Part shown: piece after piece, positions 25,001 through 36,983 of the stretch
Numbering within the stretch: position 1 is the first letter of the stretch
Layout: each line of letters begins with the position of its first letter
Made by a program: the position numbers and the translations under genes
Origin: Geosiphon pyriformis
Lineage: Eukaryota; Glomeromycota; Glomeromycetes; Archaeosporales; Geosiphonaceae
Reading direction: 5' to 3'
NCBI GenBank assembly: GCA_016748015.1
Contig: JAAOMT010000599.1
Location: forward strand, 220,151-284,150
Length of the DNA: 64,000 nucleotides
The notes under the pieces: generated by a model
Database searches by the model: none
Seen by the model: only the letters and a program-made list of their open reading frames with translations
What the model was told of the DNA's origin: nothing

Positions 25001-25547
25001 ATTGTTACAGGATTGTTGCTGCGGTACTCTGAAGATCTTTCAATTTGGACTGACCACCATCATATGTTCTAAAGTGTACAAAGGGGAAGTATAAGGAAAA
25101 AATACTCCTTTTTGTTGTTAACAATTCATCACTAATAAAGAAATTCGGCACAGTATAATTAACCAATTTAAATTCAAGCTCTCCATAACCGCTAATGCCA
25201 TTGTACCTGAAACTTTTTTAAATGAGTTGCTCACCCCCAAAATATCACAAACCATCATCTTGAACTATATATGCCTTTGTCGCGTGACGCAGCCATTTCT
25301 CGATTAAATGCAAATTTTTTTCCCACAATTAATGTCAGATCATCTGATGACCATGAACCCTCCCCTAATGTAATCTTTTCCACTTGACGAAAAACTTTCT
25401 ATTGTAGAAAATATCCCACGACTCCATTAATGAATAATTTGTCTATAATTCCCAAATTTGGTGGCTTTATAAAGAGCAATGATTTCTGTCATGGAAATTA
25501 GAAGAAATGAGTTTCGGTCAGGTTGTTAGTCAAATGATGATGGATGA

Positions 25548-25548
<1 letters not shown>
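21405..25548. other. Long intergenic region with simple repeats
   Basis: About 4 kb of mixed-composition DNA upstream of the hydrolase gene. It contains GAAAAT and GAT repeats at about 22043-22098, a GAGAGT-type run at about 24351-24390 and a 12-G run near 23660. The first few hundred bases should be the hydrolase promoter. I see no convincing gene apart from one doubtful small ORF. Confidence 0.45.
24917..25072 (+). CDS. Doubtful small ORF of unknown function
   Basis: A 51-codon ORF starting MSRENQSGTKDWKND and ending in DHHHMF. Its composition is more protein-like than the surroundings, and there is an in-frame Met upstream. I recognise no family and see no splice partner. It may be a chance ORF or a fragment of a decayed gene. 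Confidence 0.15.
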   Translation: MSRENQSGTKDWKNDPAYDVYCTIPKLNIVTGLLLRYSEDLSIWTDHHHMF

Positions 25549-25624
<76 letters not shown>

Positions 25625-25669
25625 TATTGTTGTTGTTGTCTTTGTTGTTGTTGTTGTTGTTGTTGTTGT
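25549..25669. repeat. Compound ATT / TTG microsatellite
   Basis: About 25 ATT units run directly into a series of TTG units. The open reading frames across it (poly-Ile, poly-Leu) are products of the repeat and not genes. Confidence 0.95.
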
Positions 25670-27429
25670 TTTGTTATCTTTTTGTTTGGATTATTAATAT
25701 CTGTAACCTCTAAAATTTTAGAATATTAATATTGTTGAAACACGAAAATAAATCTAACAGTTTATTTAAATTGTTATTTTTGCTATTGCCAAGTATAGAT
25801 TTTTGAAACAAAACTAAAATCCATTAGTTTTATAATATCATATTTGATTTTATAATTATTTAAAATCTATATTTAAAAAATACAATTTAAATTAACTTTT
25901 ATGATCTATTAAATCTTTTTTTTGTTAAAATTATTAATATTTAATTAATGCTTAAATTATTATAACCTCTTTTATTTATTTGATTAAAAATAAAAATTTT
26001 TGAGGATTTACTTAATCTTGGTTAAAAAATACCAAAATAAACTTTTAATATTTATTTCTAATTATGAGATATTTCTAAAATAAACAAAAATACATATTTT
26101 TGGTAAAAAGATTTTTTATTTTCATAAAAATATGTAGTTGTTATGTGTTTGATATTTTTATTTTATAAATAATATTTTCTTTATGTAATATACGTAAATA
26201 GTGTTTTTCTTCAAGATTTGAGAACATTAAAAAACTTTTATTAAATTAATATATTTTTAGAAATTGATTTTTTTTAATTTATTTTCAAATTAAATAACTT
26301 TGTTAAATTTTTGTAATTTTTTATAAGGTAAAAAAGAAGTATTTTGTTGAATTATGGTATTGTGGTAAAGTTAATAATTTGTGATGGGTTGTGATAAAAA
26401 GTATAAAATATTTTATTGTTCAAGTAAGAAAACGGCATACTTTCACAGATCTTATTCTTTCACAAGAATTTATTTTGATAACTTTTGTCTACAATACTCT
26501 ATTCGCTAAAATATTTCCATTTACCAAAATATCTTATATTTCGTCTTGAAAAAACAAAAAATTAAATTAATAAAATTATGTATATAATATTTGAAATAAA
26601 AAAAGTTTGAAAATTAAAATACAAAAACTTTATTTAAAACACACCATTTTTTGAATTGATCAACTTTCTAAACTTCTTTAAGTAAAATAACAAAAAATTT
26701 TATCATAAATTATGTTGATAAAAAATATTTTATAAAAAAATCAATTTTATATATTTAATTATTAATACTTTGATTATTAATACTTTATTATAATAATAAT
26801 ACTTTGAAATTTTATTTTAATTTATTATATACTTTTTGCATTAAAACCATATTCTAAATAATAAAAAAATACAAATTTTTAACTTAAAATATTTTAACAA
26901 TATTTGAAAATGTATTATTGGGATTATATAATATATGTTTTTGAGATTTTGTTAATAATTATTTTGTGTTATTGAGATTATATTATATATTTTTTGAAAT
27001 TATGTTATTATTATTATTGTATTTATTATGAATAATATAAATATTTTAACATTGTATAAATATTTATTACATAATTAATAATTTTTATTTTATATTAATT
27101 TTTTTTAAATTAATATTAGTGTATTATTTTCACTTAATGATTTTTTAAATATAAAAAATAAATATTCATTAATAATGTAAGAAGGTATTTTAAGCAAATT
27201 ATTCCTTTTTAAAAAAAATCAAAATATTTAAATCAATCAAAAGTAAATAATTTTTAAAAAAAACTTTATCAGCGTTAAAGAATGATTGGTTGATCTCTCC
27301 ATCAGATCAATACAATTACCAATTTTTTTATATTTTGATTAGCTTCCCACTACTTTCTTTAAAATATTCAAAAGTTGTTTCAGTTAAAGGGATATAGGAA
27401 ACTTTCAACAAAGAAATTTTTTTCATTAA
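25670..27429. other. AT-rich gene-free stretch upstream of MET5
   Basis: Mostly very AT-rich DNA without coding signal, resembling decayed transposon sequence. The final 150 bases or so regain normal composition and should hold the MET5 promoter and 5' leader. Confidence 0.45.
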
Positions 27430-30400
27430 ATGTCTGCCGCGCTAATTGCCACAGCGGATATTGCTTATGCCGCTAGCAATGTTGTCTACACAATAGAACC
27501 CGCACCCCCAGTGGCTGGTAAATACCATACTATCTTCACCACTGAACTGGTACAGCGCAAGAAAGAAGCTACAAAGAATATCTTTGATCAAACTCCCGAA
27601 TTGCATATACTCCTCGCCAACCAAGACCCATTTTCCAAATTGCATTCTGAAAACGCAAAAGGTGCCTTGGTTTCTGTGCTCACCACTTCAAAAACACTCA
27701 TCCCAGCGATTCCTCATTTATATAAGCTCGCCAATGATAAATCAGCTACGGTTATTCATGTAGCCGTAGAATGCAACCCAGCTACTAATTTGGGTGATTA
27801 CACAGATATAATGGCTGTCAGGCAAACTGGTTTCGCAATGCTTGTGTCTACTGGTGGGCAAGAAACAATGGATATTGCCTTGATTGCCCATGCTTTGGCT
27901 TTAAAGACTGGTGTACCAGTTTTGCATTTTTTCGATTCACATGCCCCTAAATTGGCTTCATCCGCCGCCTCCATTTCATCCGTTTCTTCAATAAAGTCTA
28001 CTACATCTGAATATGAGAAACTGACATATTTTGGCAATGACATTATTAAGAGACTTCTGCCAGAGGCAGATATTGTCAAATATAAAGAGTCGCGTCAGGC
28101 AAGTGAGGGAGACTACCAAAAAGAAATTTATTTTCGACCGGTAAAGGATGCTACAGTAGAAACTGATTCTAATGAAAAATTTGATTATTTCGCTACTGCT
28201 GAGGAAATTTTTAGGCGCTTTAAATCAAATTCTGCCCGATCATATCATTGCCTAGAATTCATTGGTAGTCCCGAAGCAAATTCGCTCCTTATAACTTTAG
28301 GTTCTGGATCGGTTTTGGTGCAACAAACTGTAAAGAAGTACCCCAGCTTAAAAATTGCTATAATCAAAGTTAGACTTTATCGTCCATGGCCAGAAAAGTT
28401 ACTGCTCAATGCCATTCCCAAATCTACAGAAAAGATTGCCATTTTAGAGCAAGTGACTAAACGTACCATAAAGTGGACACCTTTATATTTAGATGTGATT
28501 GCATCATTTCAAAATCGCGAGTTATGGACCGGAGAAATTCCTATGGTTACAAGTGGGCAATATGGTTTATTAGATGAAAATTTAATTGATAACGCAGTTC
28601 TCGCTGTTTTCGAAAACCTTGCTTTAAGTGAACCGCGAAAAGATTTCATCTTTGGAAGATTTCAGTCGCCAAAAGAGCTTCAAAGCATTAATAGTGTGGA
28701 GCCTGTAGGGTTCATAAAACCACCCGCACTTGAAACCTCTTATTTGAAAATGCTCCAGGAAATATTTTCGGATCGATTATTCATCGCAAATGCGACTTCT
28801 AAAGGAAATGTTGGACATTTGGAAACTCTTCAGTCTACGCCTGAATTTGGTTTTGGAGTTTTGATTTCAAAACTCCAAAATCGTACGCGATTCGCTGAAC
28901 TTGTGTCACAACTTGTAAAAAATCCGTCCATCGATATTTCTGAGCCTTTACACAGTGTACTGTCCCTATGGCTTTTGCACAAAGAAGATGCAGAACTATC
29001 AAAAAGTTATGGAAATTCAGCCATCGATCTACTAATCGAATCTCACCAAACTCATCCTATTTTACATAAAATTTTTGAGCACAAAGACCAATTTATCAAA
29101 CCAGCGCAATGGCTTGTTGGTTCAGATGCATGGTCCTATGATATTGGGGGTTCTGGTGTTCACCATGTTATATCATCTGGAAAGGATATCAATTTATTGA
29201 TCATTGATTCTCAACCATATACCAAACGAACAGCGGCTGACCCTGAAAAGCGTAAAAAAGATATTGGCCTTTATGCCATGAATTATGGTGATGTATATGT
29301 TGCATCAGTAGCCTTATATTCTTCATATACTCAAGTATTGCACGCGTTAATTGAAGCCGAAAAGTTTCAAGGTCCCTCCATTGTGCTTGCTTATTTACCA
29401 TATCACAGCGAGAATGACACAACAATCACAGTTCTGCAAGAGACAAAACTAGCTATTGATAGCGGATATTGGCCTTTGTATAGATGGAATCCTGCACTAG
29501 AAAAAGAAGGAAAAGAGCCATTCACTTTGGACTCTGAGCGTATAAAACAAGATCTACAAGCTTTCTTAGATCGGGAAAACCATCTAACTCAAATTGTAAA
29601 TACTAATCCAGAGTTGTCTTCTCTACTAACATCCTCGTTAGAAGCAGAAATTGCTTCACGTCAAAAATTACGTGCGAAATCCGCTTACGAAAAGTTATTA
29701 GATGGATTAACTGGGCCGCCTCTCTTAATACTTTTCGGATCTGATAACGGGAATGCTGAAGGAGTTGCACGTAGATTACAAAAAGGAGCAGTAGCGCGGG
29801 GAGTTAATGCTAGATGCATGGCAATGGATGAGTATCTATTTGAGGAATTGCCCACCGAAAAAAATTTGGTATTTGTTGTATGCACAGCTGGACAGGGAGA
29901 ATTTCCACAAAATGCACGAGATTTTTGGAAAACGATATCATCTACTACTGATATTTCATTGTTGGAAACGAGATATACCGTGTTTGGATTGGGTGATAGC
30001 CATTATTGGCCTCGAGAAGAAGATAAAATATATTATAATAAACCTGGGAAAGATTTGGACGCTCGCTTGGAGTTACTCGGCGGGCAACGGTTATTGCACC
30101 TTGGCTTAGGTGATGATCAAGATCCAGATGGATATGAAACCGGGTTTCAGGCTTGGGAACCTGAACTTTGGAAATCGCTTGGTGTTAAACTGTTGGGCTC
30201 TGTTGTGGAAGAAAAGAGCAAAACAGATGATGATTTGAAAGTCGAATCACGATTTTTGAGAGGTACAATTGTTCAAGGATTAGAAGACACTTCAACTGGA
30301 GCTTTATCTGAAGCAGACACCAAATTAACTAAATTTCATGGAATATATCAACAGGATGATCGTGATTTGCGAGATGAACGTAAAGCACAAGGTCTTGAAA

Positions 30401-31896
30401 AGGCATATAGCTTTATGGTTCGAGTACGCGTACCTGGAGGGGTCTCCACTTCAGATCAGTGGATTGCAATGGATGAGGTTGCGACTAATTACTCTAGCGG
30501 GTCTCTCAAGCTCACAACCCGGCAAGCTTATCAATTACATGGTGTCTTGAAACGTAATCTAAAATCTGCGATTAGAGGCATCAACAAATGCTTACTAGAT
30601 AGTCTTGCAGCATGTGGAGATGTCAACCGCAATGTTATGTGTAATCCAAATCCATACTTGTCCGAAATACACGGACAAGTATACGAATTCTCCAAAAAAT
30701 TGAGTTCTCACCTAACTCCTCAGACTTCTGCATATCATGAAATTTGGCTGGATGACAAACTTGTGGCTGGACAAGCTGTCCAAGATTATGAACCTTTATA
30801 TGGCCCTACTTATCTACCCCGAAAATTCAAGATAGCTATTGCGGTACCTCCGAATAATGATGTTGATGTTTTTGCTCATGATTTAGGATTTATTGCAATT
30901 TCTGATGAAAATGGGAAATTGGTTGGATATAATGTTTCGGTGGGAGGTGGAATGGGGATGACTCACAACAATAAAAAAACATATCCGCGATTGGGTGACA
31001 TTATTGGATTTTGTACACCTGAACAAGGGATTGAAGTGGCTGAAAAAGTAATGCTTGTTCAACGCGATTTTGGCGATCGTACTAATCGTAAACATGCACG
31101 CTTAAAATATACTATTGATGATCGTAGCGTAGAATGGTTTGTCGAAGAATTAGAGAAGCGTCTTGGATTTAGCCTACAACCTAAAAGACAATATACCTTT
31201 GAAAATAACGCGGATAGATATGGGTGGACACAAGGTGTTAATGACAATTGGCACTTTTGTATGTACATCGAAAATGGACGTGTGAAAGATTTCCCCAGTG
31301 CTCCAATTAAAACTGGCCTTCGTGAGATTGCTAAATTGCACAAATGCGATTTCCGCTTAACACCCAATCAGCATTTGATCCTCGGTAATATCGCAGAAAC
31401 AGATAAGCCCGAGATTGAGGCTTTACTCAAAAAATATCAATTAGATAATTTACAGTTCACTGCGTTACGATTGAACTCAATGGCATGTGTCGCATTACCT
31501 ACCTGTGGTTTAGCGATGGCCGAATCAGAGAGATACCTTCCCACACTTGTAGAAAAATTAGAGTCCACAATTGAAGAGGCTGGATTGCGCGAGGATGCAA
31601 TCACAATACGCATGACTGGATGCCCGAATGGTTGTGCAAGACCTTATGTTGCCGAGATCGCATTCGTTGGAAAGGCCCCTGGAACTTACAATTTATATCT
31701 TGGAGGAGGTTTCCAAGGGCAACGATTGAACAAGTTGTACAAGGAGAGTTTAAAAGAGGATGAGATATTAAAAGAGTTAAGACCTATTTTGCATCGATAT
31801 GTAAAGGAACGAGTGGACGACGAGCGCTTTGGCGATTTTGTGATTCGTATGGGATATGTTAATGCTACCACTGCTGGAAAAGATTTCCATGACTAA
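27430..31896 (+). CDS. MET5: Sulfite reductase (NADPH) beta subunit, sirohaem protein
   Basis: Reduces sulfite to sulfide in assimilatory sulfate reduction, working with a flavoprotein alpha subunit (MET10) in the cytosol. It is a single uninterrupted ORF of 1488 aa; yeast Met5 is 1442. The N-terminal part (about 30-750) is pyruvate:ferredoxin-oxidoreductase-like. A flavodoxin-like domain starts near residue 763 ([12 protein letters not shown]). The ferredoxin-like halves and sirohaem/4Fe-4S domain fill about 960-1480. The cluster and sirohaem cysteines are C1353 and C1359 (CVALPTC) plus C1398 and C1402 (GCPNGC), the standard spacing. All key residues are intact. The lack of introns is unusual beside neighbours with up to 14 exons. 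Confidence 0.96.
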   Translation: MSAALIATADIAYAASNVVYTIEPAPPVAGKYHTIFTTELVQRKKEATKNIFDQTPELHILLANQDPFSKLHSENAKGALVSVLTTSKTLIPAIPHLYKLANDKSATVIHVAVECNPATNLGDYTDIMAVRQTGFAMLVSTGGQETMDIALIAHALALKTGVPVLHFFDSHAPKLASSAASISSVSSIKSTTSEYEKLTYFGNDIIKRLLPEADIVKYKESRQASEGDYQKEIYFRPVKDATVETDSNEKFDYFATAEEIFRRFKSNSARSYHCLEFIGSPEANSLLITLGSGSVLVQQTVKKYPSLKIAIIKVRLYRPWPEKLLLNAIPKSTEKIAILEQVTKRTIKWTPLYLDVIASFQNRELWTGEIPMVTSGQYGLLDENLIDNAVLAVFENLALSEPRKDFIFGRFQSPKELQSINSVEPVGFIKPPALETSYLKMLQEIFSDRLFIANATSKGNVGHLETLQSTPEFGFGVLISKLQNRTRFAELVSQLVKNPSIDISEPLHSVLSLWLLHKEDAELSKSYGNSAIDLLIESHQTHPILHKIFEHKDQFIKPAQWLVGSDAWSYDIGGSGVHHVISSGKDINLLIIDSQPYTKRTAADPEKRKKDIGLYAMNYGDVYVASVALYSSYTQVLHALIEAEKFQGPSIVLAYLPYHSENDTTITVLQETKLAIDSGYWPLYRWNPALEKEGKEPFTLDSERIKQDLQAFLDRENHLTQIVNTNPELSSLLTSSLEAEIASRQKLRAKSAYEKLLDGLTGPPLLILFGSDNGNAEGVARRLQKGAVARGVNARCMAMDEYLFEELPTEKNLVFVVCTAGQGEFPQNARDFWKTISSTTDISLLETRYTVFGLGDSHYWPREEDKIYYNKPGKDLDARLELLGGQRLLHLGLGDDQDPDGYETGFQAWEPELWKSLGVKLLGSVVEEKSKTDDDLKVESRFLRGTIVQGLEDTSTGALSEADTKLTKFHGIYQQDDRDLRDERKAQGLEKAYSFMVRVRVPGGVSTSDQWIAMDEVATNYSSGSLKLTTRQAYQLHGVLKRNLKSAIRGINKCLLDSLAACGDVNRNVMCNPNPYLSEIHGQVYEFSKKLSSHLTPQTSAYHEIWLDDKLVAGQAVQDYEPLYGPTYLPRKFKIAIAVPPNNDVDVFAHDLGFIAISDENGKLVGYNVSVGGGMGMTHNNKKTYPRLGDIIGFCTPEQGIEVAEKVMLVQRDFGDRTNRKHARLKYTIDDRSVEWFVEELEKRLGFSLQPKRQYTFENNADRYGWTQGVNDNWHFCMYIENGRVKDFPSAPIKTGLREIAKLHKCDFRLTPNQHLILGNIAETDKPEIEALLKKYQLDNLQFTALRLNSMACVALPTCGLAMAESERYLPTLVEKLESTIEEAGLREDAITIRMTGCPNGCARPYVAEIAFVGKAPGTYNLYLGGGFQGQRLNKLYKESLKEDEILKELRPILHRYVKERVDDERFGDFVIRMGYVNATTAGKDFHD

Positions 31897-32613
31897 GAAC
31901 CGCGAAATAATCAAAAAATAATTATTCCATCATATAATCAGTAAATTTCTTGGGGTTTACTTTCATCATTTAGTTTACTATGATGGTTTTAATTTTCCCC
32001 AAGCTCAATCATGGACTATGCTATTTTTTATTGATTTCTGACTGCACATATGGTTTTTCACAATGAAAGTGCCTACTTTAAATCGATATTTAATTAAGAC
32101 ATGCACTAATGCTGTAGTTAAATTGGTTTCCCTCCATTGAGATCTAATAAATTTCTCGCAAAGAAAATCCGTGCTTTTTATATTTAAAAACCGTCGTGAA
32201 TCCTGATCAAATAAAATTTTGATTTAAATTTGCTGTAGTACAGTTATTTGTTGGGTATTTCGATACAGAGTCGAAGTTTTTAATTAAATTTTCAACCCCT
32301 TTTATTAACTATTCCAAAGACCTAGGAAAATGAAAGTAATAATGAGTTACAGAACTATAACCAAAATTCATGATCCTCTACCATCACCTAGCGGGTTTCT
32401 TATTCGCTCAGCCGCCAAAGATTGAAAGGCATCGGACCGCGTGACATCATCGCTCGACAAGGATTACTGGCTAATTGGTCCAAAATTCTAAATTTGTACA
32501 ACTCTGCAATATTATATCAGACTTGGCAATTTCTAAGTCAGTTAACTGATTAACAATTTCGCGTTTGCCCGAATCAAACTAAGTTATAAGAGGTAGGGGC
32601 TTTCCCGTTTTCC
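31897..32613. other. Intergenic region MET5 to chitinase
   Basis: The MET5 3' UTR followed by the chitinase promoter. A GC-richer patch around 32380-32480 stands out, but I cannot assign it a regulatory role. Confidence 0.45.
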
Positions 32614-34152
32614 ATGGCAAAGTATACCCCTCTCCACAGCGTAGAGAACGAAGAGTTCTCACCAGAAAAACACAATCCCTTCCCACAACAGTCCCACAAT
32701 CACCTCCGTTACTCCACATCTCAACAACAACAAGAGGCTTATTTCCAATTCCAAAGGAGAAGACGGAAGCAACTCTTCTTTTTTCTTCTTTTCTTTATCG
32801 TTGGTATTTCTCTTTGGACGACGATTCCAGTGTATTTCTTTCATTCCGACACAGAGGACACTTCAAAAACTTCTCACGGCATACAGAAGCATATAGAAGA
32901 TCAAGATTTGATAATGGCGGGTCGTAAACATATTAACGCTGCCTATTTTGTCTCATGGGGTATCTATGCAAGAGAACACACCGTGTCAAAAGTAGATGCA
33001 GAGAAAATCTCGAATCTTTTGTATGCTTTTGCCAACTTACGTGAGGACGGTGAAGTGTTTTTGGGTGATCCATGGGCGGATATCGAGAAACATTTTGATG
33101 GAGATTCCTGGAATGATCAGGGTACAAATCTGTATGGCAATTTCAAACAATTGGGATTGTTGAAGAAACGATATCGTCATTTGAAAGTGAGTTTGTCCAT
33201 TGGTGGTTGGACTTGGAGCACAAATTTCGCCGGGGTTGTTGCTAACCCTGACGCAAGAAAAAAGTTCGTGGCTACGTCAATGGAACTTTTGAATGATTTA
33301 GGCTTAGATGGGTTGGATAGTAAGTAAATTGATATTTATCCGTTCTAGTCTATTTTCAACTACTAATCATTGGCATTTTTATAAATAGTCGATTGGGAAT
33401 ATCCTAAAGATAGTCAAGAAGCAAAGAATTTTGTTACCTTGTTAAAAGAACTTAGACATGCACTGGACTTATATGCAGAGTCGAAAAATGAAACCAATCG
33501 CTATTTATTGTCTGCTGCTGTACCATGTGGCGAGGCCAAATATAAAGTAATGCGTCTGGAAGAAATGAATAAATATCTCGATATATTTTATTTGATGGCA
33601 TATGATTTTGAAGGGGCATGGTCAAGCCGGGCGAATCATCAATCAAATCTTTATAATGGTGAAGTTTCAACAGATAAGGCTGTTAGATATTACTTGAAAC
33701 AAGGAATTCTATCTCACAAAATTATCTTGGGAATTCCAATGTATGGCCGCGCCTTCAAAAATACCAAAGGACTTGGGCACTCGTTCAATGGGGTGGGTGA
33801 GGGCACGTGGGAACAAGGTATTCATGATTATAAACGATTACCACGCCCTGGAGCCGTTGAATATTTTGATGAGAAAGCAATAGCTAGTTATAGTTACGAT
33901 CCAGATGCCCGGGAATTGATCACTTATGATACACCACAAGTGGTTCAATACAAATGTCGATATATTTACGAGAAAGAATTGGGTGGTTCAATGTTTTGGG
34001 AATTGAGTGGTGATTATGCCACCGATCATGAACGTTCTTTGCTTGCTGCTGCTTATCGCGGATTAGGTGGCGCTGGTGTTTTGGAGAATTCGGATAATCA
34101 TATGTCATATCCCAATAGTAAATACGAAAATGTCAAAAATCAGTATAATTAA
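32614..34152 (+). CDS. Membrane-anchored GH18 chitinase
   Basis: Glycoside hydrolase family 18 endochitinase-like protein, 489 aa, from two exons (32614-33319 and 33389-34152). The intron splits the catalytic motif: exon 1 ends in the codon for the Ile of DGLDIDWE and exon 2 completes it, placing the acid Glu at residue 239 with Asp232, Asp235 and Asp237. Other family blocks are SLSIGGWTWS, YLMAYDFEG and MFWELSGDY. There is no cleavable signal. A cytosolic Gln-rich head and an Arg/Lys patch precede one hydrophobic segment at about residues 53-76, so it is predicted to be a type II membrane protein with the enzyme outside or in the lumen. It probably acts in cell-wall remodelling. The start is the first ATG of the frame. 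Confidence 0.92.
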
Positions 34153-34505
34153 AATGTATATTATAATAATTCTGAAATCTAGTTATTTCATTTGAGATAG
34201 TTTGACAAATTTATTGTAAGTGAACAGATCTTCAGTGAAAACGGTTTAGAAAAGCCATAAGCGAATCCATGTGTAAATTAGTCAGCGAGACACAATCACC
34301 ATTAATACTTTAAATTTTAGTTAATACAAATCTGCTACAAATTTAAATAGATCCTTGTTCTTTGAAATTGAAAGGGATTCGAGTGCTAATAGCCATAAAG
34401 CATATACTTTAAATTCTAATTTGTGTTAATGTAAAAATTTCCATTTCAACTCACCTATGATTTACGAAAACAACCCAAACCATTCGTCTTGGTGGTTTTG
34501 AAATT
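34153..34505. other. Convergent spacer, chitinase and CCT3
   Basis: 3' UTRs of two genes facing each other. No other signal seen. Confidence 0.5.
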
Positions 34506-36724
34506 TTAACGTTCAGCTGGTTCAGCTTCACCTTCCGCTTCCACGGGCCCAGGTTGAGCTTGTTGACCACCCCGCTTTTTAGAGGAAGTACCACTAACTA
34601 TATCGTCTACTCGTAGAAGCAAAGAGGCACTCTAAATATTTAAAATTGTAATAATGGGTCAAATTCGAGGATCGCATGAAACATTCAATAGAAATTAAGC
34701 ATTGAAATTTGACCTCAATTGCCGTTTTGATAGTTTGAACTTTGACTACATTTGGCTCCCAAATGCCATACTCATTCATATCAACGACCGCTCCAGTGAG
34801 GCCATCAATACCCCATGTGTGATTTCCGGTTGCGTGTTTTGCCTAAAAATACCGAGCTATGTTTAATTTAAATTTGAGTGTCTTTTAAAATTATCGTAAA
34901 GTTGAGATAAATGTACCCTTAATTGAGTCAAAACTTTTATTGCGTTACCACCACAATTCTGGATTAATGTTCTTGGAATTACTTCAAGAGATTCGGCGAC
35001 ACCTCTATAGGGCCATTGTTTCAACCCCTCCAGGGTTTTTGCTTTTTCGGATAATCTCACACTGACTGCCATTTCCGTTGCACCTCCACCTGGTGCCAAA
35101 AGTGGATTGAAAAATACATTCCGGGCGACGCTCATAGCATCCTGGAGATTTCTTTCAACTTCATTCAAAATATCCTTGGATGGTCCACGAAGAAGAATTG
35201 TACATGCTTTAGGATTTTTGCATTTAGTAAGGAAGGTGAAGTATCTATTAATCAAGTAAAAAAATTAAAGAAAAATGTCATAATTTTAACAACTTAAGGA
35301 TCTGGAAGAAAACATTGCTATTATCTACTCACTCATCACCAATCTTTTCTACTGAAAAGAGCCCACAACCCACCCCAACATCATTTTCCTTTAAATCTTC
35401 AACACGGTTAACTATTGTTGCCCCTATTGCGCGCGCAATTCGATTATTATCGGTTTTACGAACTCGGCGAATTGCCGTAATATTGGCTTTCAGAAGGTAG
35501 TGTTGAGCAAGGTCTATAAATTGGACAAAATAAAATTGAGCATTATCACAAAATAATTTTAATTACCAAAGATGCCAAGACTCACCAGAAACACCCTTTT
35601 CAGTGAAAACTAAATCTGGCTTGACAGATATGATCCTATCACACATTTCTTTGATCTGTTCCTCTTCAATTTCTAACAACCGACTCCAATGCCTCTCATC
35701 TATTATCTCTGCAGCCGTTTGCGACTCACCCTTTTTATATTCAAGAGGACAATCTAGGAGTACAATACGAGGATTCTCTATTTTACGACGCATACTCGGA
35801 TGGGTGACATCCTTGTTTAACATAATACCATCAAGAACCCTTGAATCTTCAATTTCACCACCGGGAACCTGCCAAAAATATGATAATTATTTTTGAGATA
35901 AAATATAGAATGGAAAATCAATCATCCCAAACCTTTTCAACTCTAGCGTATCGTTTAATATCAACTTCGCGATTCCCATCTTCCTCTTTGGCAACTGTGC
36001 GAACAGCTTCTAAAGCTAGTTTGCATACCAAATCACTCCAGCGACTTACTAACTTTGTGCCAATCGCACTTTGCACTAATTTCAACATTTCCTCTTCATC
36101 GTCCACATTAATAGGTCTCGAGATTTCGTCAATTATTTCGATGGCATCCTCGAGAGCCTTTTTGAATGCGGAAATAATGACAATCGGATGGATATCTCTT
36201 TCAAGATATTGAAGGGATTGTGCGAGTACTTCACCAGCTTCGATTTTTGAAAACAGGTAACCATTCAAATTTGATAATTTGAGCGAGAAAATCGATCAAA
36301 TCAGACCAATGGAAAAATTTCTACCCAAAATGATAACACTAGTTGTTCCATCACCAACTTCTTCGTCCTGCGTCCGACTAAGCTCAATCATGCTTTTCGC
36401 AGCTGGATGGGCAACCTCGACTTCACGCAATATGGCGTTTCCATCGTTGGTGAGCACTATGCCACCCATGGGATCAAGAAGCATTTTAAGCATGGAGCGC
36501 GGCCCAAGACAAGTACGAATAATGTCCGCAACTGTTTTAGCAGCTGTTATATTGGAGACTTGGGCCTTACGGCCACTCTCCCGTTGTACGTTCGTGTCTA
36601 TTAAAAAATAAGATATTTTCCAGATTCATTAAGCCGAAAAAACATCATCCAGAATTTGTACCTGCGCACAAGTTCATGTCACGAAGTAATGAAACTTACT
36701 CATTACAATCACAGGAGCTTGCAT
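34506..36724 (-). CDS. CCT3: Chaperonin TRiC/CCT subunit gamma
   Basis: Cytosolic group II chaperonin subunit that folds actin, tubulin and other proteins in the hetero-octameric TRiC ring. Eight minus-strand exons join in phase: 36724-36700, 36597-36325, 36237-35933, 35868-35586, 35513-35333, 35244-34917, 34842-34714, 34631-34506. The product is 549 aa (human CCT3 545). It begins MQAPVIVMNTNVQRESGRKA. The ATP-site blocks DPMGGIVLTNDGNAILRE and GDGTTS and the C-terminal LLAPGGGATE are intact. The gamma subunit is indicated by the RESGRKAQ start and the overall pattern. Exon 1 is only 25 nt. The start codon lies 259 bases from that of MTU1 on the other strand, so the two may share a promoter. 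Confidence 0.95.
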
Positions 36725-36983
36725 TTTTGGCGGAGTTTCTTAAAGACGCGACGTAAGAGCCAGGCGAGAAAAGAGAAAGAAATATTTTTGTTGCTGTTTT
36801 TGCAATCTACAGATCAGCATAATAATTACATCATTCATAAGATCATCTGATACCAAATTTCCTAATATACAACAATTTCCTTTTGTATCCATGTGATACT
36901 TCTGATTGGCTGTTGAGATCAGTGAAATGTGGTGACTATATTGATTGAACAAACTCCCAAAATAGGCTGATCAGATCTTTACA
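36725..36983. promoter_or_regulatory. Probable bidirectional promoter, CCT3 and MTU1
   Basis: Only 259 bases separate the two divergent start codons, so both promoters and 5' UTRs must share this space. I see no specific factor site that I would name. Confidence 0.5.

Noticed and set aside
25507-25729. Poly-Ile and poly-Leu/Cys ORFs
   Set aside because: They are direct translations of the ATT/TTG microsatellite.
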